NCBI GenBank assembly: GCA_025765615.1
Contig: JAIVFJ010000003.1
Location: 660,523-724,522 of the forward strand
From: Zopfochytrium polystomum
Lineage: Eukaryota; Chytridiomycota; Chytridiomycetes; Chytridiales; Chytridiaceae
Direction of reading: 5' to 3'
DNA length: 64,000 nucleotides
Part shown: positions 22,263 to 32,443 of the stretch, in pieces
Layout of the letters: every line of letters starts with the position of its first letter
Numbering within the stretch: the first letter of the stretch is position 1
Translations under genes and position numbers: made by a program
The notes under the pieces: generated by a model
Database searches by the model: none
What the model was told of the DNA's origin: nothing
Seen by the model: only the letters and a program-made list of their open reading frames with translations

Positions 22263-23037
22263 AGTGCGAGGCGATAAAGCCCGTTGGTCGAGTGATCGTG
22301 CCGACGCTGCCTGGTGGGGTGCATGTACGATTGCAGGTGTTTCTGCGTGCGAGTTCCCTGCTGGCGACCTTCCGACCCCTACATAGTCGACTCCCTTCTC
22401 TCTCTCCCCCCCGTCACTGGCGACGACGAGGGCTCCTGCAGCACCGTCTGCGACAAGGGGCGCTAGGTCGCGCCCTGTCCGTCCTGTCGCTATTAACTGC
22501 TCCTGTTGTATTTGAGATTAGGTTCCTGAGATAAAAACCCCCATTTCCCTCTTCTCTCTCTTTATTCTGCGGTTGTGTTGCGCCCTCAGGAGTGCCCTTC
22601 CGTTTCCCCTCGCATCGGCCCGCAGCCACACGAGTTATCAGTGCTCCAGCACCGATCCTTCAGAGGATTGTCCCTCTGAATGTTCATTCTTTGTGTTTGA
22701 GACCCCTGTTAGACAGATCAGTAGGGATACTTCATGGACTAGGCAAGTAGTAGGGTTGAAACACCCCATAGGCAACAGCCCAATAAAGTTAGTTTTAGCC
22801 TATTATTTGCTTTCCCTCACTCGAGGGCCCAGATCCCAGGGTCAAAGGAGTGAGTATGGTCTCACACGGTTGAAAGACTGCGTAAGCGCAGAGCCTGTGG
22901 TCGCCCCCAAGGCTGTGTGAGGCGAGGAGTGCTGCTACATGTGGAATCCTTGTGGGGTGGCCTGTCTCGTTCTGTGGAAGGAAGGTGCTCTTGTGTTTCC
23001 AAATATGGAACAGTCCGACCCTTCCTCCGGTCTGTCC

Positions 23038-23077
<40 letters not shown>

Positions 23078-23183
23078 GCCTGTCTGTCTGTCTGTCTCTC
23101 ACCCACTCTCTCTCTCTCCCACTCACCCCCAGAAGAAAACCAAAACTCCTCACACCACAACCACAACACCACCCACAGCAACG
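22263..23183. other. Intergenic region with TGTC/CT microsatellite (23030-23128)
   Basis: The first 650 bp has no coding bias and no recognised RNA gene. At 23030-23100 lies an array of about 17 CTGT units that grades into CTCTCTCT and ends 55-85 bp upstream of the start codon at 23184. It would thus lie in the promoter or 5' UTR of the FkbM-like gene. Confidence 0.6.
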
Positions 23184-24421
23184 ATGCGCCTGCCGATCGC
23201 GGCTCTCCTCAAGGGCTCGTCGCTGAGCTCGGCCGCCCTGCTCGTCGTCCTCGTCGTGCTCTCCGTCTCGTCCCTCCACCTGTGGACAACCGTGCGCACC
23301 ATCCGCCGCCGCGTCGCCATCCTCGACCCGCTCAGTCGCGCACACCGCCTGAGCACCAGCGATCCCTTCTCCTCCTCCTCCTCCTCCTCCTCCTCCTCAT
23401 CGTCTTCTTCTTCTTCTTCCGAGCACCACCACCCGCCCCTGCGACCCTCCCGCCCGCCCTCCTCCGACGCCAGCTCCGCGCCCGCCGCCGACACCGCCTT
23501 CGCCGCCCTGCGCTACGCCCGCGCCCTCCCGCACCTCTTCTTCTTCTACAACCTCCACGACCACGAGCGCAAGATCTACTCGCAGGAAGGCACCGACGGC
23601 GTCCTCGAGTACGTCTTTGCACACATCAAGCCGCGCGACAAGTACTACGTCGAGTTTGGCACCGAGAGCTGCTCGGAGTGCGTCACCAAGCACCTCTGGG
23701 AGCGGTACGGTTGGAACGGATTGCTGATGGACGGGTCGGGGCAGACGGGCGACTCGAGGGTGATTAGGAACCACTTTTTGAGGAGCGACAATATTGTGGA
23801 GCTCTTTAGAAGTATGACGTGCCCAAGCGGTTCGACTACCTGTCGGTCGACATTGATCGCAACGACTATTACGTCGCCTTGGCTATCTTTGACGCGGGAT
23901 ACCGGTGGGGTGTGGTTTAAAAAAAAACAAAAAAAAACTGCATGAATCGGAGATCCCTGATTATTGACTTGGTGCAAACTCTCCCACAAAACAACCAAAA
24001 AAAAAAAAAAACACGCAGCCCCGAGTTCGTCAGCCTGGAAGTCAACCGCAACTTTGAGCTCGACGACTCGTTCGCGATCAAGCTCGACGACGCCAAGGTC
24101 TGGGACATCACCTCCAGCTTTGGCGTGTCCCCGCTCGCGGCGGCGCGCCTCATGAACCGCTTCGGCTACAGCGTCGTCGGCTACGACAAGCAAGGTATCA
24201 ACTGCTACTTTGTCCGCCGCGGCCGCGTCGCAGAGTACCTCAAGGAAAAGACGGAACTCGACTACTCGGACGACGAGGTCCAGGTCCTCCTGCCCCAGTA
24301 CGAGTACATCTACTCTCCCCACGAGGGCCTCCACATCCAGTCGATCAAGAAGTTTAAGGAGACGTTTGACGTCTCGATGTGGAACGTCATTGGGCCGGAC
24401 GGGCTGGTGGTTGCCAAGTGA
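23184..24421 (+). pseudogene. FkbM-like methyltransferase, one-base frameshift
   Basis: N-terminal membrane anchor (residues ~18-38), a Ser run of about 20, then an FkbM-type S-adenosylmethionine methyltransferase domain. Its markers are KYYVEFGTESCSECVTKHLW, GLLMDGSG, FDYLSVDIDRNDYY and, after a GT-AG intron at 23905-24018, PEFVSLEVNRNF. In exon 1, between VELFR and YDVPKRFDYL (about 23810-23814), the frame shifts by one base. All downstream conserved motifs remain in the shifted frame with normal codon bias. So this is either a very young pseudogene or a sequencing/assembly indel; corrected length would be about 374 residues. A Golgi or ER type II O-methyltransferase of glycans is plausible but unproven. 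The intron contains two A runs. Confidence 0.75.
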
Positions 24422-24869
24422 TAAAAGAAGTGAAAAGGATCTGTGGAATTGCGGGTTGGTGTTGTAGTTTTGTGAGTACCAGGGGTATGGGGCATGCTTT
24501 GTTGTTGGCGACTCACTTTACGACGACGCCCCATTTCCCCCTTTCCGGTAATGTCGGCAAAACAACAAACGCTTATCGTTTTTTGTTTTTCCCTGACTCT
24601 CTTTATTGCCTCCTGCTTGATGATGTCCTTTTCGTCTTTGTTCCTTGCCTTTCCTTTTTCCCTTCTACTTTCCCATCGTTCTCGCTTTCTCTTACTCTCT
24701 TTCGTTTCTGCTTGCGGGCGCTCGAGCGTGGTTTTTTCCTTCTACCGTCTGAATCGTTTCTGTGTTGATGGTGGGTGAATAACGTTATGTGATGTAATTT
24801 CTTGTGTGGGTGTGTGGGCCTGTGTGGGGCGAAACGGATTTGGATCGGGATCATGGGGGGGGGCTTGAC

Positions 24870-25382
24870 ATGGACACAAGCCTGGTCCAATTTTGGGGTG
24901 GTCGTTGTCATTGTCATTTTTCTCACGTTATCTCACCGAATGGTGACCGCAAGGGGCAACGCCCCCACCACAAGCAGCAGCAACAGCAGCGGCCACACCG
25001 TCCCGTCGACGGAGGCGACGACGACTGGGACCAGTACGACCTCGTCCTCCTCCTCCTCTTATGCGTATTTTTCTTCTCCTTCTCCGGCTGCCTCGTCCTC
25101 CTCCTCGCCTTTGTCGCCCACTTCACTCCCGCCAGCTGGATCAACAGTCAGCTCCCCACCTTCGTCCCGTTTCTCCGCCCGCCCGCTCTTTACCCTCCTA
25201 CCCCATGCCACTCCGTCATCGTCGTCGTCCTCGTCCACACCATCGCCTTCGTCGTGGATCTCACGGTCACGGACCGCATCATCCTCCGCGGCCGCCTCGC
25301 CGCGGCAATCCCCGAACTCTCTCCGCATCGACGTGGCACTCCACTCAAGACCCTCACGTGGAACGACGCCGTCGCCCTCTAA
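24870..25382 (+). CDS. Small two-span membrane protein (unrecognised)
   Basis: In this frame the DNA from about 24950 to the stop at 25380 uses C or G at nearly every third position. The overlapping frame with a longer ORF encodes Ser-rich junk-like sequence. The protein has a Gln/His tract, an acidic DDDWDQYD patch, a long hydrophobic segment (residues ~57-85), PASWINSQLP, and a second span (SVIVVVLVHTIAFVVDLTV, ~116-137). It ends TWNDAVAL. The arrangement is loosely like fungal SUR7/PalI-type membrane proteins but incomplete, so no family is claimed. The start is uncertain; an intron ending near 24953 could replace the first 28 residues. The next gene begins only 71 bp downstream. Confidence 0.45.
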   Translation: MDTSLVQFWGGRCHCHFSHVISPNGDRKGQRPHHKQQQQQRPHRPVDGGDDDWDQYDLVLLLLLCVFFFSFSGCLVLLLAFVAHFTPASWINSQLPTFVPFLRPPALYPPTPCHSVIVVVLVHTIAFVVDLTVTDRIILRGRLAAAIPELSPHRRGTPLKTLTWNDAVAL

Positions 25383-25452
25383 TGGCGGTGCTGGCGCAGA
25401 CCCGCTCCCAGTCAAGCCACCGCTGTCCCCGGCCGTCGCGTCCACGCTCGCG

Positions 25453-26397
25453 ATGCCCGGCCGACCCATCTCCTACGGCAGCTTCTTGACTCCTGGAGGT
25501 ACTGAGCCACGGCAGAGCGGGACGCCGTTAACCCCGTCGTCGGTGGTGTCCAGGGGCCACCACTTGCTGACGCCGATCCTGCCAATGGCCGAAGAATCGA
25601 CGTCGCTTCTCGGCAGGCCTGACGATGACGGCCGGTCGGCCTGGTGGTGCGTTTTCCAACATGAGTTCACTGACATGCTCAACCGGCTTGGATCTAACGT
25701 ATCACCGTCATCAATCAGGTGGCTGGCTCCCATTTTAACACTCGCCGTCGTCCTCTTGTTCTGCTGCACCCTCCTCCTGCCGCAGCCCGTCGACAACGGC
25801 CCACACACTTACCTCCTCGCCGGCTCGGACCGGCGCATCGTCCCCCTCCGCGCCCCGATGCTCTCCCACATCGACGTCCAGGCGTCCTGGATCCTCCCCA
25901 GCTACCACACCGGCGGCTCCCCGACCTCCGTGCAGCTGCAAATGTCGAGCCGCAGGGCCCCCAACCACACCCGCGCTCAGGACACGGCTCACGCCTTCCT
26001 GCTGCTCGACCGCACGCCGCGCCTCGTGCCCACCGTCTCCGCGGCCCGCTCCGTCCGCCTCAAACTCGACTACCCAAAGGGATACGTCGACAGCGGCGGC
26101 CCCGGCATAGACGAGGAGGAGGAGGGCGACGGCGTCGCCGTCATGCACGCGGCCTCGCCGTCGTCTGTATTCCGGTTCCAGGTCCTCAAGCGCGCGTGGG
26201 TCCTCGTCGACTGGGCCTTCTCCGTCGGCGTCCCCGACGTCCTGATCCTCCGAGGGCCGTCGGCGTTTCGCATTTGGAAGGCGGGCCTCGTGCCCCCGTC
26301 GAATAACATTGTCGCGAGGGTTTCGGCGGCAAAGGGGAGCTTCAATTTGACCGGCGTGCCGGAGGGCGTGTACTTTGTCGTGTTCCATGGTGAGTGG

Positions 26398-26435
<38 letters not shown>

Positions 26436-27719
26436 CGAGGTACCCTTTGCAACTGCGGCGTTCGTTCGTACCGAAACCTCGCCTTATGACTTTCCGTCCC
26501 TTCTCGTTCCGCTCTTCACGGCCAATCACCCCCAGCTCCCCGCTGGATATGGAAGTCCTCCACTTGTGTTGGGGTCGTCAACTTGGACATCCATCTGACG
26601 GGCTACGAACTTCCGGACGAGTTCCGCCATAACCTGTCGACCTCGCTGGACGCTTCGACATCCACATCCGGTCTGACTGTAGTGCCGGTCGCGCCAAAGG
26701 CTCCGAGGGCGCCGAGCACCGATTCTCCCCGGCCTCCCGTGGAGCTTCCCGCCCACGCCCACTGCCCTATGCTTTTGAGCCACGCGCCGCTGGAGCTGAA
26801 AAGAAAAAAGCACAAAAAACACAAGAAAGGAAAGGGCAGCAGCAAAAACAACACCGACCATGGCGACGACGACGGCACTGAAGGCGGCGGCCACGGCCGC
26901 AATCACACCGGTGGTATCACGTGCCGCTTCCTCCTTCCGGACCCGACGCACACTCCGGGCGCGCTGGTCGCGTACCTGCTCCTCGTCGCGCCTGCGGTGC
27001 GACAGGGCATGGAGGGCGGATCCGGCAAGGCCGACGGAGTGCTGGGCGGCGGCGCTAGCACTGTCGCGGCGAACGGGGTTCCGTCCCGCCTCCAAGCTGT
27101 CGTGGCTGCACGCGTCATTGTCGACGACGGCGAGGTGATTGCCGTCCAGGGCGAGCTCGACATGCTGGACGGCGACGGCGTGTGGGACGCAAACGCCGTC
27201 CGCTTCGAGGTCCAGGCAGCCCTCCGCGACGGCGTCGGCGGCGGCACGGGCGTGTCGCCGTGGCTGCCCGGGAGCAGCGGGGACGACGGCGATGACGGCG
27301 GGGACGATGGCGGTGGTGGCGATGGAGGGGACGGCGGGCCCGTCCCGTTACCGCCTCCGAACCTCCCGGGCGGCGGCGGCGGTGACGACAGCGGCACCGA
27401 TGGCGACGACAGCTGGTGGCTGATCGCGCCGCTGCTGGTGCTCCTCGCGCTCGGCGTCGGTGCGTCAACCATCGTCATCCTCGTCGCCACCCTCGGCGGC
27501 TGCGCCCTACTGCTCCACTCCCTGCTCTTCCCCGACCTCGACCCCTACGGCCGGCTCGCGGACGGCGTCGCGGACGACGACGCCGACCCCGCAGCAGCCG
27601 AGGTAGAGCCACTGCCGCTGTACGTCCGCGACGGCGACGAGGACGAGGCCGCCGCGTGCGCCGCGAGCTCGTTTGGCGGCAGCGCGCGCTCCGAAGCCGG
27701 CGCGCTGCTCGCGGACTTT

Positions 27720-27750
<31 letters not shown>

Positions 27751-28358
27751 CGCTTCTCGTTGGCCTTCAACAGCAGCAGCACCAGCAGCAGCACTACCGC
27801 TTCTCTGTGGACGGCCGCCGCCGCCACCGCCGCCGGCGGGGTAGCCGCCGCAGCAGCCGCGCCGACTCGATCGAGTCGGTCGTCGTCGCCGCATCCCGCC
27901 TCGACGACTACGACCGGAGCGACGACGACGACGACACCGCCGATCCCGCCGGCGGCAGCCCCGCCGCGTCCGACGCGTCGCCCACCAGCGTCCATTTCCA
28001 CTGCGACATCCTCGCGATCCCCATCCCGCCCTCCCCGCCTCCCCTCGACACCCCGCGCGCAATCACCCCCGCCGCACCACCACCACCACCGCCACCGTTG
28101 TCACCCTCACCGTCACCGCCGCCGCCGCCACCACCATCATCGCAGCAGCAGCGGGAACCCCGCTGCCGCAGGCTTCTCCACCACCACCACCACCACCACG
28201 GCGACGACCCGCGAGAGTGCAGGGACCCGCTCTGCGATGTGCCCAACCTCGCCGCGTGCGGGTTCGGCCATACAGCTGCGGCGGTTGTCGTCGCGCCCGC
28301 ACTGGCTATCGAGGCGGTGGGGGCGTCGGACCCGCCGCCGTACTCGCCGCGCGCTTGA
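25453..28358 (+). CDS. Large two-span membrane protein with dileucine and PPxY sorting motifs
   Basis: Exons 25453-26389 and 26536-28358 join in frame to 919 residues. N-terminal cytosolic segment includes EESTSLL, an acidic dileucine motif. A hydrophobic span follows at about residues 95-115 (LAPILTLAVVLLFCCTLLL), then a ~450-residue ectodomain with NHT and NLT glycosylation sequons. A second span (WWLIAPLLVLLALGVGASTIVIL, about 605-640) leads into an acidic, Ser/His/Pro-rich tail ending DPPPYSPRA. PPPY fits the PPxY consensus bound by WW domains of Nedd4/Rsp5 ubiquitin ligases. Together with the dileucine this suggests a vacuolar or endosomal membrane protein controlled by ubiquitin sorting, which is inference. 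I know no family for the ectodomain. The start could also lie at 25584 (MAEEST). The intron holds a GT microsatellite. Confidence 0.6.
26399..26432 (+). repeat. Intronic GT microsatellite
   Basis: About 17 GT units ten bases after the donor (GTGAGTG) of the intron 26390-26535 in the two-span membrane protein gene. Confidence 0.9.
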
Positions 28359-28994
28359 CCGCGGGGGGGAGGGGCTGCCGCGCGGGTCGCGAGGGGAGTT
28401 GGGCGGGGGGTGGATGGGAGAGCGTTGAGCTGCGGGGCAGTTCACCCCTCTCCCTACCGCGCTTTTGACCTCCATATGCCGAGGGCGTGAAAGCCTTTTT
28501 GTTCTTCTTTCGTTGTGTGTCTAGAGGGTTACCGTCCCCCCTTTCCAGTGTGCGTGGGTGGGTGTTGGATGTTTGTGGGGTAAGCGTTACAAGGCGTTGG
28601 GCGTTCGCGGCCCCACTCCACAATTCGTGTATAATATTTCTCTGTTTTGTGCGTGGCGTGTGCTTGTTCGCTCCGCGCGGCTGAACCCACAGGCCGGCCC
28701 CCCTTCTTCCCCCTCTTCAAACCAGGTTTGGAGATTGGGGAACTTTCTTTCGTATCCGTCTTCTGAAGGGTGGTGGCCTCGCTCTGACACTCCTCTTTTT
28801 TTTTCTTGTACCTCGCAGAACCTTATTTTTTTTTTTCGTTTAACTGTTGAGTTTTGTTTGGTGTCTCTTCAATATCAAAGTAAGAGTCCCTCCAGTTTTC
28901 TTCTTTTTTGGTCCTCTAATTCGTGCGTGTTTTCATCATCTGTCATTCACTTCAATCATTCACTCAAATCAAAGTCGGATGTGTTCTTTTCAGG
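28359..28994. other. Intergenic, no gene seen
   Basis: 3' flank of the membrane protein gene, T-rich toward the Harbinger-like element. No coding or repeat structure beyond short T runs. Confidence 0.45.
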
Positions 28995-29043
28995 GGGATG
29001 CTCTAAAAAAGGAGAAAATTGTCCAATTGCGCCTTTATTCTCA
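28995..29043 (+). repeat. Harbinger-like TIR, left
   Basis: Begins GGGGATGCTCTAAAAAAGG. Inverted copy of 31843-31891; the inner 20 bases are diverged. Confidence 0.88.
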
Positions 29044-29070
29044 ACCCTTCAGGTAGAAAAAAAAAAAAAT

Positions 29071-30276
29071 TTACTCATCCTCCTCGAAGTGTCGAAAAAC
29101 GAAAACCTTCCCCAACCCTCCTTTGGCATCAAACATTCGTACTTCATCTACCACCGGTTTTGGCAAATACACAGTTATGGTAAACTTGCGGTGCAATGCA
29201 CGAACTCCATCTAAAATGATGTCCTTCAACTCATCATGACCTTCAACAAGCCAATCTTTATCCTCCCCATTGCGGGAGAAGGTAAGATCTAAAATAACGC
29301 GATTCAGCCGCCTCTTGAAAGAAACCTGATGCCCAGCCAATGCGGTGACGAGGAGGACTGTTTCCCTTTTCCCCTCGAAAATTGCGTACAAATGGTGGGA
29401 GGGGAATGTCACAGAGCTCCCTCCCTTAGAGTGGGTGAGACTCTCGACAGAAAGCGAAAGCGCGGGAGAGGGAAGAGGTCTTGAGAGCCGCAGTGGTTGA
29501 GCAGGAAGACGATTTCCCATCGAGTGATTGGTGATATCGTGACCAGTAGCGCGATCTCTGTAGTCTCTGGTGTCGTCTGCATAGTTGTCAATCTGATGGA
29601 AGGATTCTTCACGCCTTCGCTTGCTGTACGGCCGTTGAGGAGAATTTTCGCGCGACATTTCGGAATCTGACTCGCTCTCTGAGGAAACAACTGGAGTTGA
29701 GGTGGGGTCGGCTGGAAGGTCGTCAAAGTCAGTTTTGTGTGAACCAGCAGAGACGTCGTTGCTGGTGGTTTCGGCTTCAGTCTGGGGGCCGCCGAGAGAT
29801 TTGGTGACCGCTCGCCTGATCTCTCTCTTTCTTCGTTCAGTGTTGTTAACGCACTGCCAGGCTGCCAGATGGAATTAACGACTGTAAGTAACAGGTGGTG
29901 CAAGAAGGCGAGCTGAATGTCACGCACACTGACCTTTGACTTTTTCTCAAAGAAAACCAATTGCAACCTTTGAGTAGAACGCTGGGAAGGTGTCCTGGAC
30001 GTACTTGACAGTTAGAATTGGCGGCAGAGCACCTCCACGTTCTGAACAGATTCTGTGCAGCTCAGCGGTGTGTGTGTCGGTCCACAAGGCGTTATAGTCT
30101 TTTTTTCTACACCTCCCTCCAATGGTGCTGGTGGGGGGGTTGCCGCTGGTGCTTGCAGGTGTGCTGTTGGGCAGCGGGTTTGCCGTTTCTCCCTTCTTCT
30201 TCTTTTGTTTGTCTTTTTTATTTTTCATTCTTACCTTATCTATTTGAGGCATTCCCTTATGTAAAAAATTCTGCAA
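29071..30276 (-). CDS. Harbinger SANT/Myb-like accessory protein, two exons
   Basis: Exons 29968-30276 and 29071-29853 join in frame to 363 residues. After a Lys-rich start, residues ~60-103 form a Myb/SANT-like helix bundle: YNALWTDTHTAELHRICSER, then TVKYVQDTFPAFYSK. The second exon begins CVNNTERRKREIRRAV and continues with an acidic Ser-rich region and a conserved-looking C-terminal domain ending RHFEEDE. In PIF/Harbinger elements this partner binds DNA and the transposase, helping nuclear import and recognition of the ends. The gene diverges from the transposase gene across a 307-bp spacer. Start is uncertain among three nearby Mets. Confidence 0.75.
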
Positions 30277-30299
30277 TGGTGTCGTTGCCTATCGCACCT

Positions 30300-30580
30300 C
30301 CTCGGTCCTCTTTCGCCAATCGCGCTCCAATTTTCCAGATGGCGCTCTAATCTCGAAGGAATTGTACAAAATCACCCCACATTCCACAATTTGTTGCTGA
30401 AACGGTGGCGCGCTCTAGCTGATAAGCAGCTCCATAATAGGGAGTATAGTAATCTAGAGCGCGTGTGTGTCTTTTAGAGCGTGATTGGAGAATTAGAGCG
30501 CGATAACGAAATTTAGAGTGGCACACCTGTGTGTATTTTGTTTTGGAGGATGTTTCCTGTTTTAGAGCGCGGACATTGCG
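30300..30580. promoter_or_regulatory. Divergent promoter with repeated TTAGAGCG motifs
   Basis: Between the two element genes, TTAGAGCG-like motifs occur in both orientations near 30318, 30343, 30405, 30452, 30474, 30493, 30512 and 30562, several as TTAGAGCGCG. The core TTTAGAGC also occurs in each TIR (as GCTCTAAA). Such clustering suggests binding sites for the element's own SANT-like protein or transposase and perhaps autoregulation. This is inference from position and repetition. Confidence 0.6.
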
Positions 30581-30583
30581 AAG

Positions 30584-31843
30584 ATGAGATGGAGTCCTAT
30601 CAGTCTTATTGAAAGCACCAATCAGATTTGCCCTGCTCCTTCCCGCCCCTTCTCCACACATTTAGCGGGAAAAATTAATAAAATGCAAAAAATGCCTGAG
30701 ATTCGCATTGTTGACTGGCAAGCGTGCTTTCTTCATCACTTTTCCCGAGAAGATGGAACGGCTCGTCACAGGGGACAAGTTGACGACGACTTTCGAGCTT
30801 TCTTTGGCATCAGTCCCGCCATGTGCCATGACCTGTGGCGACGTATCAAGCTGGCAGGGCGCCACGACACGACCGCACCTCGGCACTTGCTTTCCGCACT
30901 CTTTTTGTTAAAAACGTATCCAACACAGCGAATAGCAAGAAGGACCCTTCGCGTTTCCAACCAGACCTGGCAAACGTGGTCGGACATTGGCTTGCAAGCG
31001 TTGCTTGACATCACAGAGGTTTGCAGCTTCTTTGTTTACCGTCGCCATACGAATGTCTCTGAATCGGCACAGTTTTCCCTAGATGATCGTTGGGTGAAGT
31101 GGGATGCAAAAGAGTTTTCCATGTATGTTGACGGCATTGACATCCACGTCCCAGAGCTACCCAAGAGATCGAAAGCGGATTATTCTCACAAACTCAACCA
31201 CGCTGGCATCCGTTTTCTGATTGGTACAGCAATCGGTGTATGCAAGATAGTATACGTGAGCCCAGGGCAGCCGTGTGGCGCGAATCCCGACCTGAAGATT
31301 GCCTGTGATGACCTCCTCCCCCTTCTGAGCCCTGGAGAGCTCGTGATTGCAGACAAGGGGTTTCGGGGCGACGCTAGGATCATTTGTTCGACTGGGTCTT
31401 TGCGCAATGTCATCAATCGCATCATCAAGCGGATTGGTACATGGCACGAGAACGTAAACGGGATGGTACGCGAATTTCGATGCCTTTCTACACAACAGTT
31501 TCGCCACTGTCGGCCCCAGTTGAATGAGTTCTTCAGAATTGTTTGCTTTCTGGTCAACCTCAAGCTGGAGCATGAGCCCTTGTACGATATTCGCGATGTT
31601 ATTTTGCGAATGACCGAAGAGGATTCGCTGAGGGCTTCCACAGATGCAGGCAACTCGGATGAAGAATTGGACCAGGACTTGGTCGCTATGGAAAATGGGG
31701 AGGAGGAGGATGAGGACGAGGACGAGGAGGAGGACGACGAAGAAGAGGATTTGGAAACAGTTGGGAGATGGGAAGGTCACTGCGGCCAAGGGCCAGGGCC
31801 AGTGTTCAATTACGTATCGGTTTTTTCAGGAAAGAGGTTTTAG
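30584..31843 (+). CDS. Harbinger-like DDE transposase (DDE_Tnp_4 type)
   Basis: 419 residues, uninterrupted. N-terminal helical region (DDDFRAFFGISPAMCHDLWRR) resembles the HTH part of PIF/Harbinger transposases. The catalytic core shows VDGIDIHVPEL with the first Asp, GTAIGVCKIVYVSPG, ELVIADKGFRGD with the second Asp, and ENVNGMVREF with a candidate Glu, followed by helices ending FFRIVCFLVNLKLEHEPL. The tail is strongly acidic (DEDEDEEEDDEEE). The enzyme would excise and insert the element with 3-bp duplications. An alternative Met lies at 30683. All three acidic residues appear intact, so the protein may be functional. Confidence 0.85.
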   Translation: MRWSPISLIESTNQICPAPSRPFSTHLAGKINKMQKMPEIRIVDWQACFLHHFSREDGTARHRGQVDDDFRAFFGISPAMCHDLWRRIKLAGRHDTTAPRHLLSALFLLKTYPTQRIARRTLRVSNQTWQTWSDIGLQALLDITEVCSFFVYRRHTNVSESAQFSLDDRWVKWDAKEFSMYVDGIDIHVPELPKRSKADYSHKLNHAGIRFLIGTAIGVCKIVYVSPGQPCGANPDLKIACDDLLPLLSPGELVIADKGFRGDARIICSTGSLRNVINRIIKRIGTWHENVNGMVREFRCLSTQQFRHCRPQLNEFFRIVCFLVNLKLEHEPLYDIRDVILRMTEEDSLRASTDAGNSDEELDQDLVAMENGEEEDEDEDEEEDDEEEDLETVGRWEGHCGQGPGPVFNYVSVFSGKRF

Positions 31844-31891
31844 AGAATAAAAGCGAACTTGTACAATTTTCTCCTTTTTTAGAGCATCCCC
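31843..31891 (-). repeat. Harbinger-like TIR, right
   Basis: Inverted copy of the left TIR. It overlaps the last base of the transposase stop codon and is followed by CAG and a long T run (31902-31935). Confidence 0.88.
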
Positions 31892-31899
31892 CAGGTTTA

Positions 31900-31937
<38 letters not shown>

Positions 31938-32279
31938 GTTCAGAGCAAGGCTTTCTTTCTCTAGTGCGTTTTGGAAACGTAGTCGGTTTCTAAGGAGGGC
32001 ATGAGGAAGCAAGACCCAACAAATAGGGACGCTCGTGAGGGTCAAATGAGGTTTCGAAAGGTTTTCTCGTTCTTTTTGATTTCTACGGCGTTGTGTTGTG
32101 TGATTCCATCGCATCCATGGAAAACAAATACAACAAAAAAACATAAATAGTTGTACACCCGGCGGCATTCCTCCTCCTCCTAACTCGGCCTTCCGCATCC
32201 CCCCCTGCAGGGCCGCCCTCCCCCCCCCCCAGCCCCATTTTTTTTTTTCCATCCATCTCTCGCTTGTTTTTTGGCGGTT
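31892..32279. other. Spacer with poly-T tract, no gene seen
   Basis: T run of about 34 at 31902-31935, G/C homopolymers near 32200-32250, no coding signal. It is 3' flank of the ssSPT gene. Confidence 0.45.
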
Positions 32280-32408
32280 TCACAGGCTCTCCGACGACAA
32301 GTAGTACCTTCCCCTCGACACCACGTACTTTGCCGTCTCGGGCATGAACGACACGGCCGCGTACACCATCAAGAGGGCGAACGTTGCGATCAGGGCGTCT
32401 GGGCGTTT

Positions 32409-32443
<35 letters not shown>

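Larger units (their letters stand above)
28995..31891. mobile_element. PIF/Harbinger-like DNA transposon, apparently complete
   Basis: 2.9-kb element with 49-bp terminal inverted repeats (28995-29043 and 31843-31891) whose first 29 bases are identical (GGGGATGCTCTAAAAAAGG...). A 3-bp direct repeat CAG flanks it (28992-28994 and 31892-31894), the target duplication size used by PIF/Harbinger elements. Two divergent genes are present: an SANT/Myb-like protein (minus) and a DDE transposase (plus), the classic two-gene layout. The spacer between them carries repeated TTAGAGCG motifs related to the TIR. Both reading frames are open after one intron, so the copy may be active or was until recently. 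Confidence 0.88.

Noticed and set aside
22263..22920. Possible structured RNA downstream of the Ty3 LTR
   Set aside because: Stem-like segments can be drawn, but no match to tRNA, 5S, snRNA or other RNA families I can recognise.
29409..29966. Alternative continuation of the SANT-like protein without splicing
   Set aside because: Joining at 29968/29853 keeps a family-like basic helix (ERRKREIRRAV) and the long downstream frame, while the unspliced frame ends in unrelated sequence.
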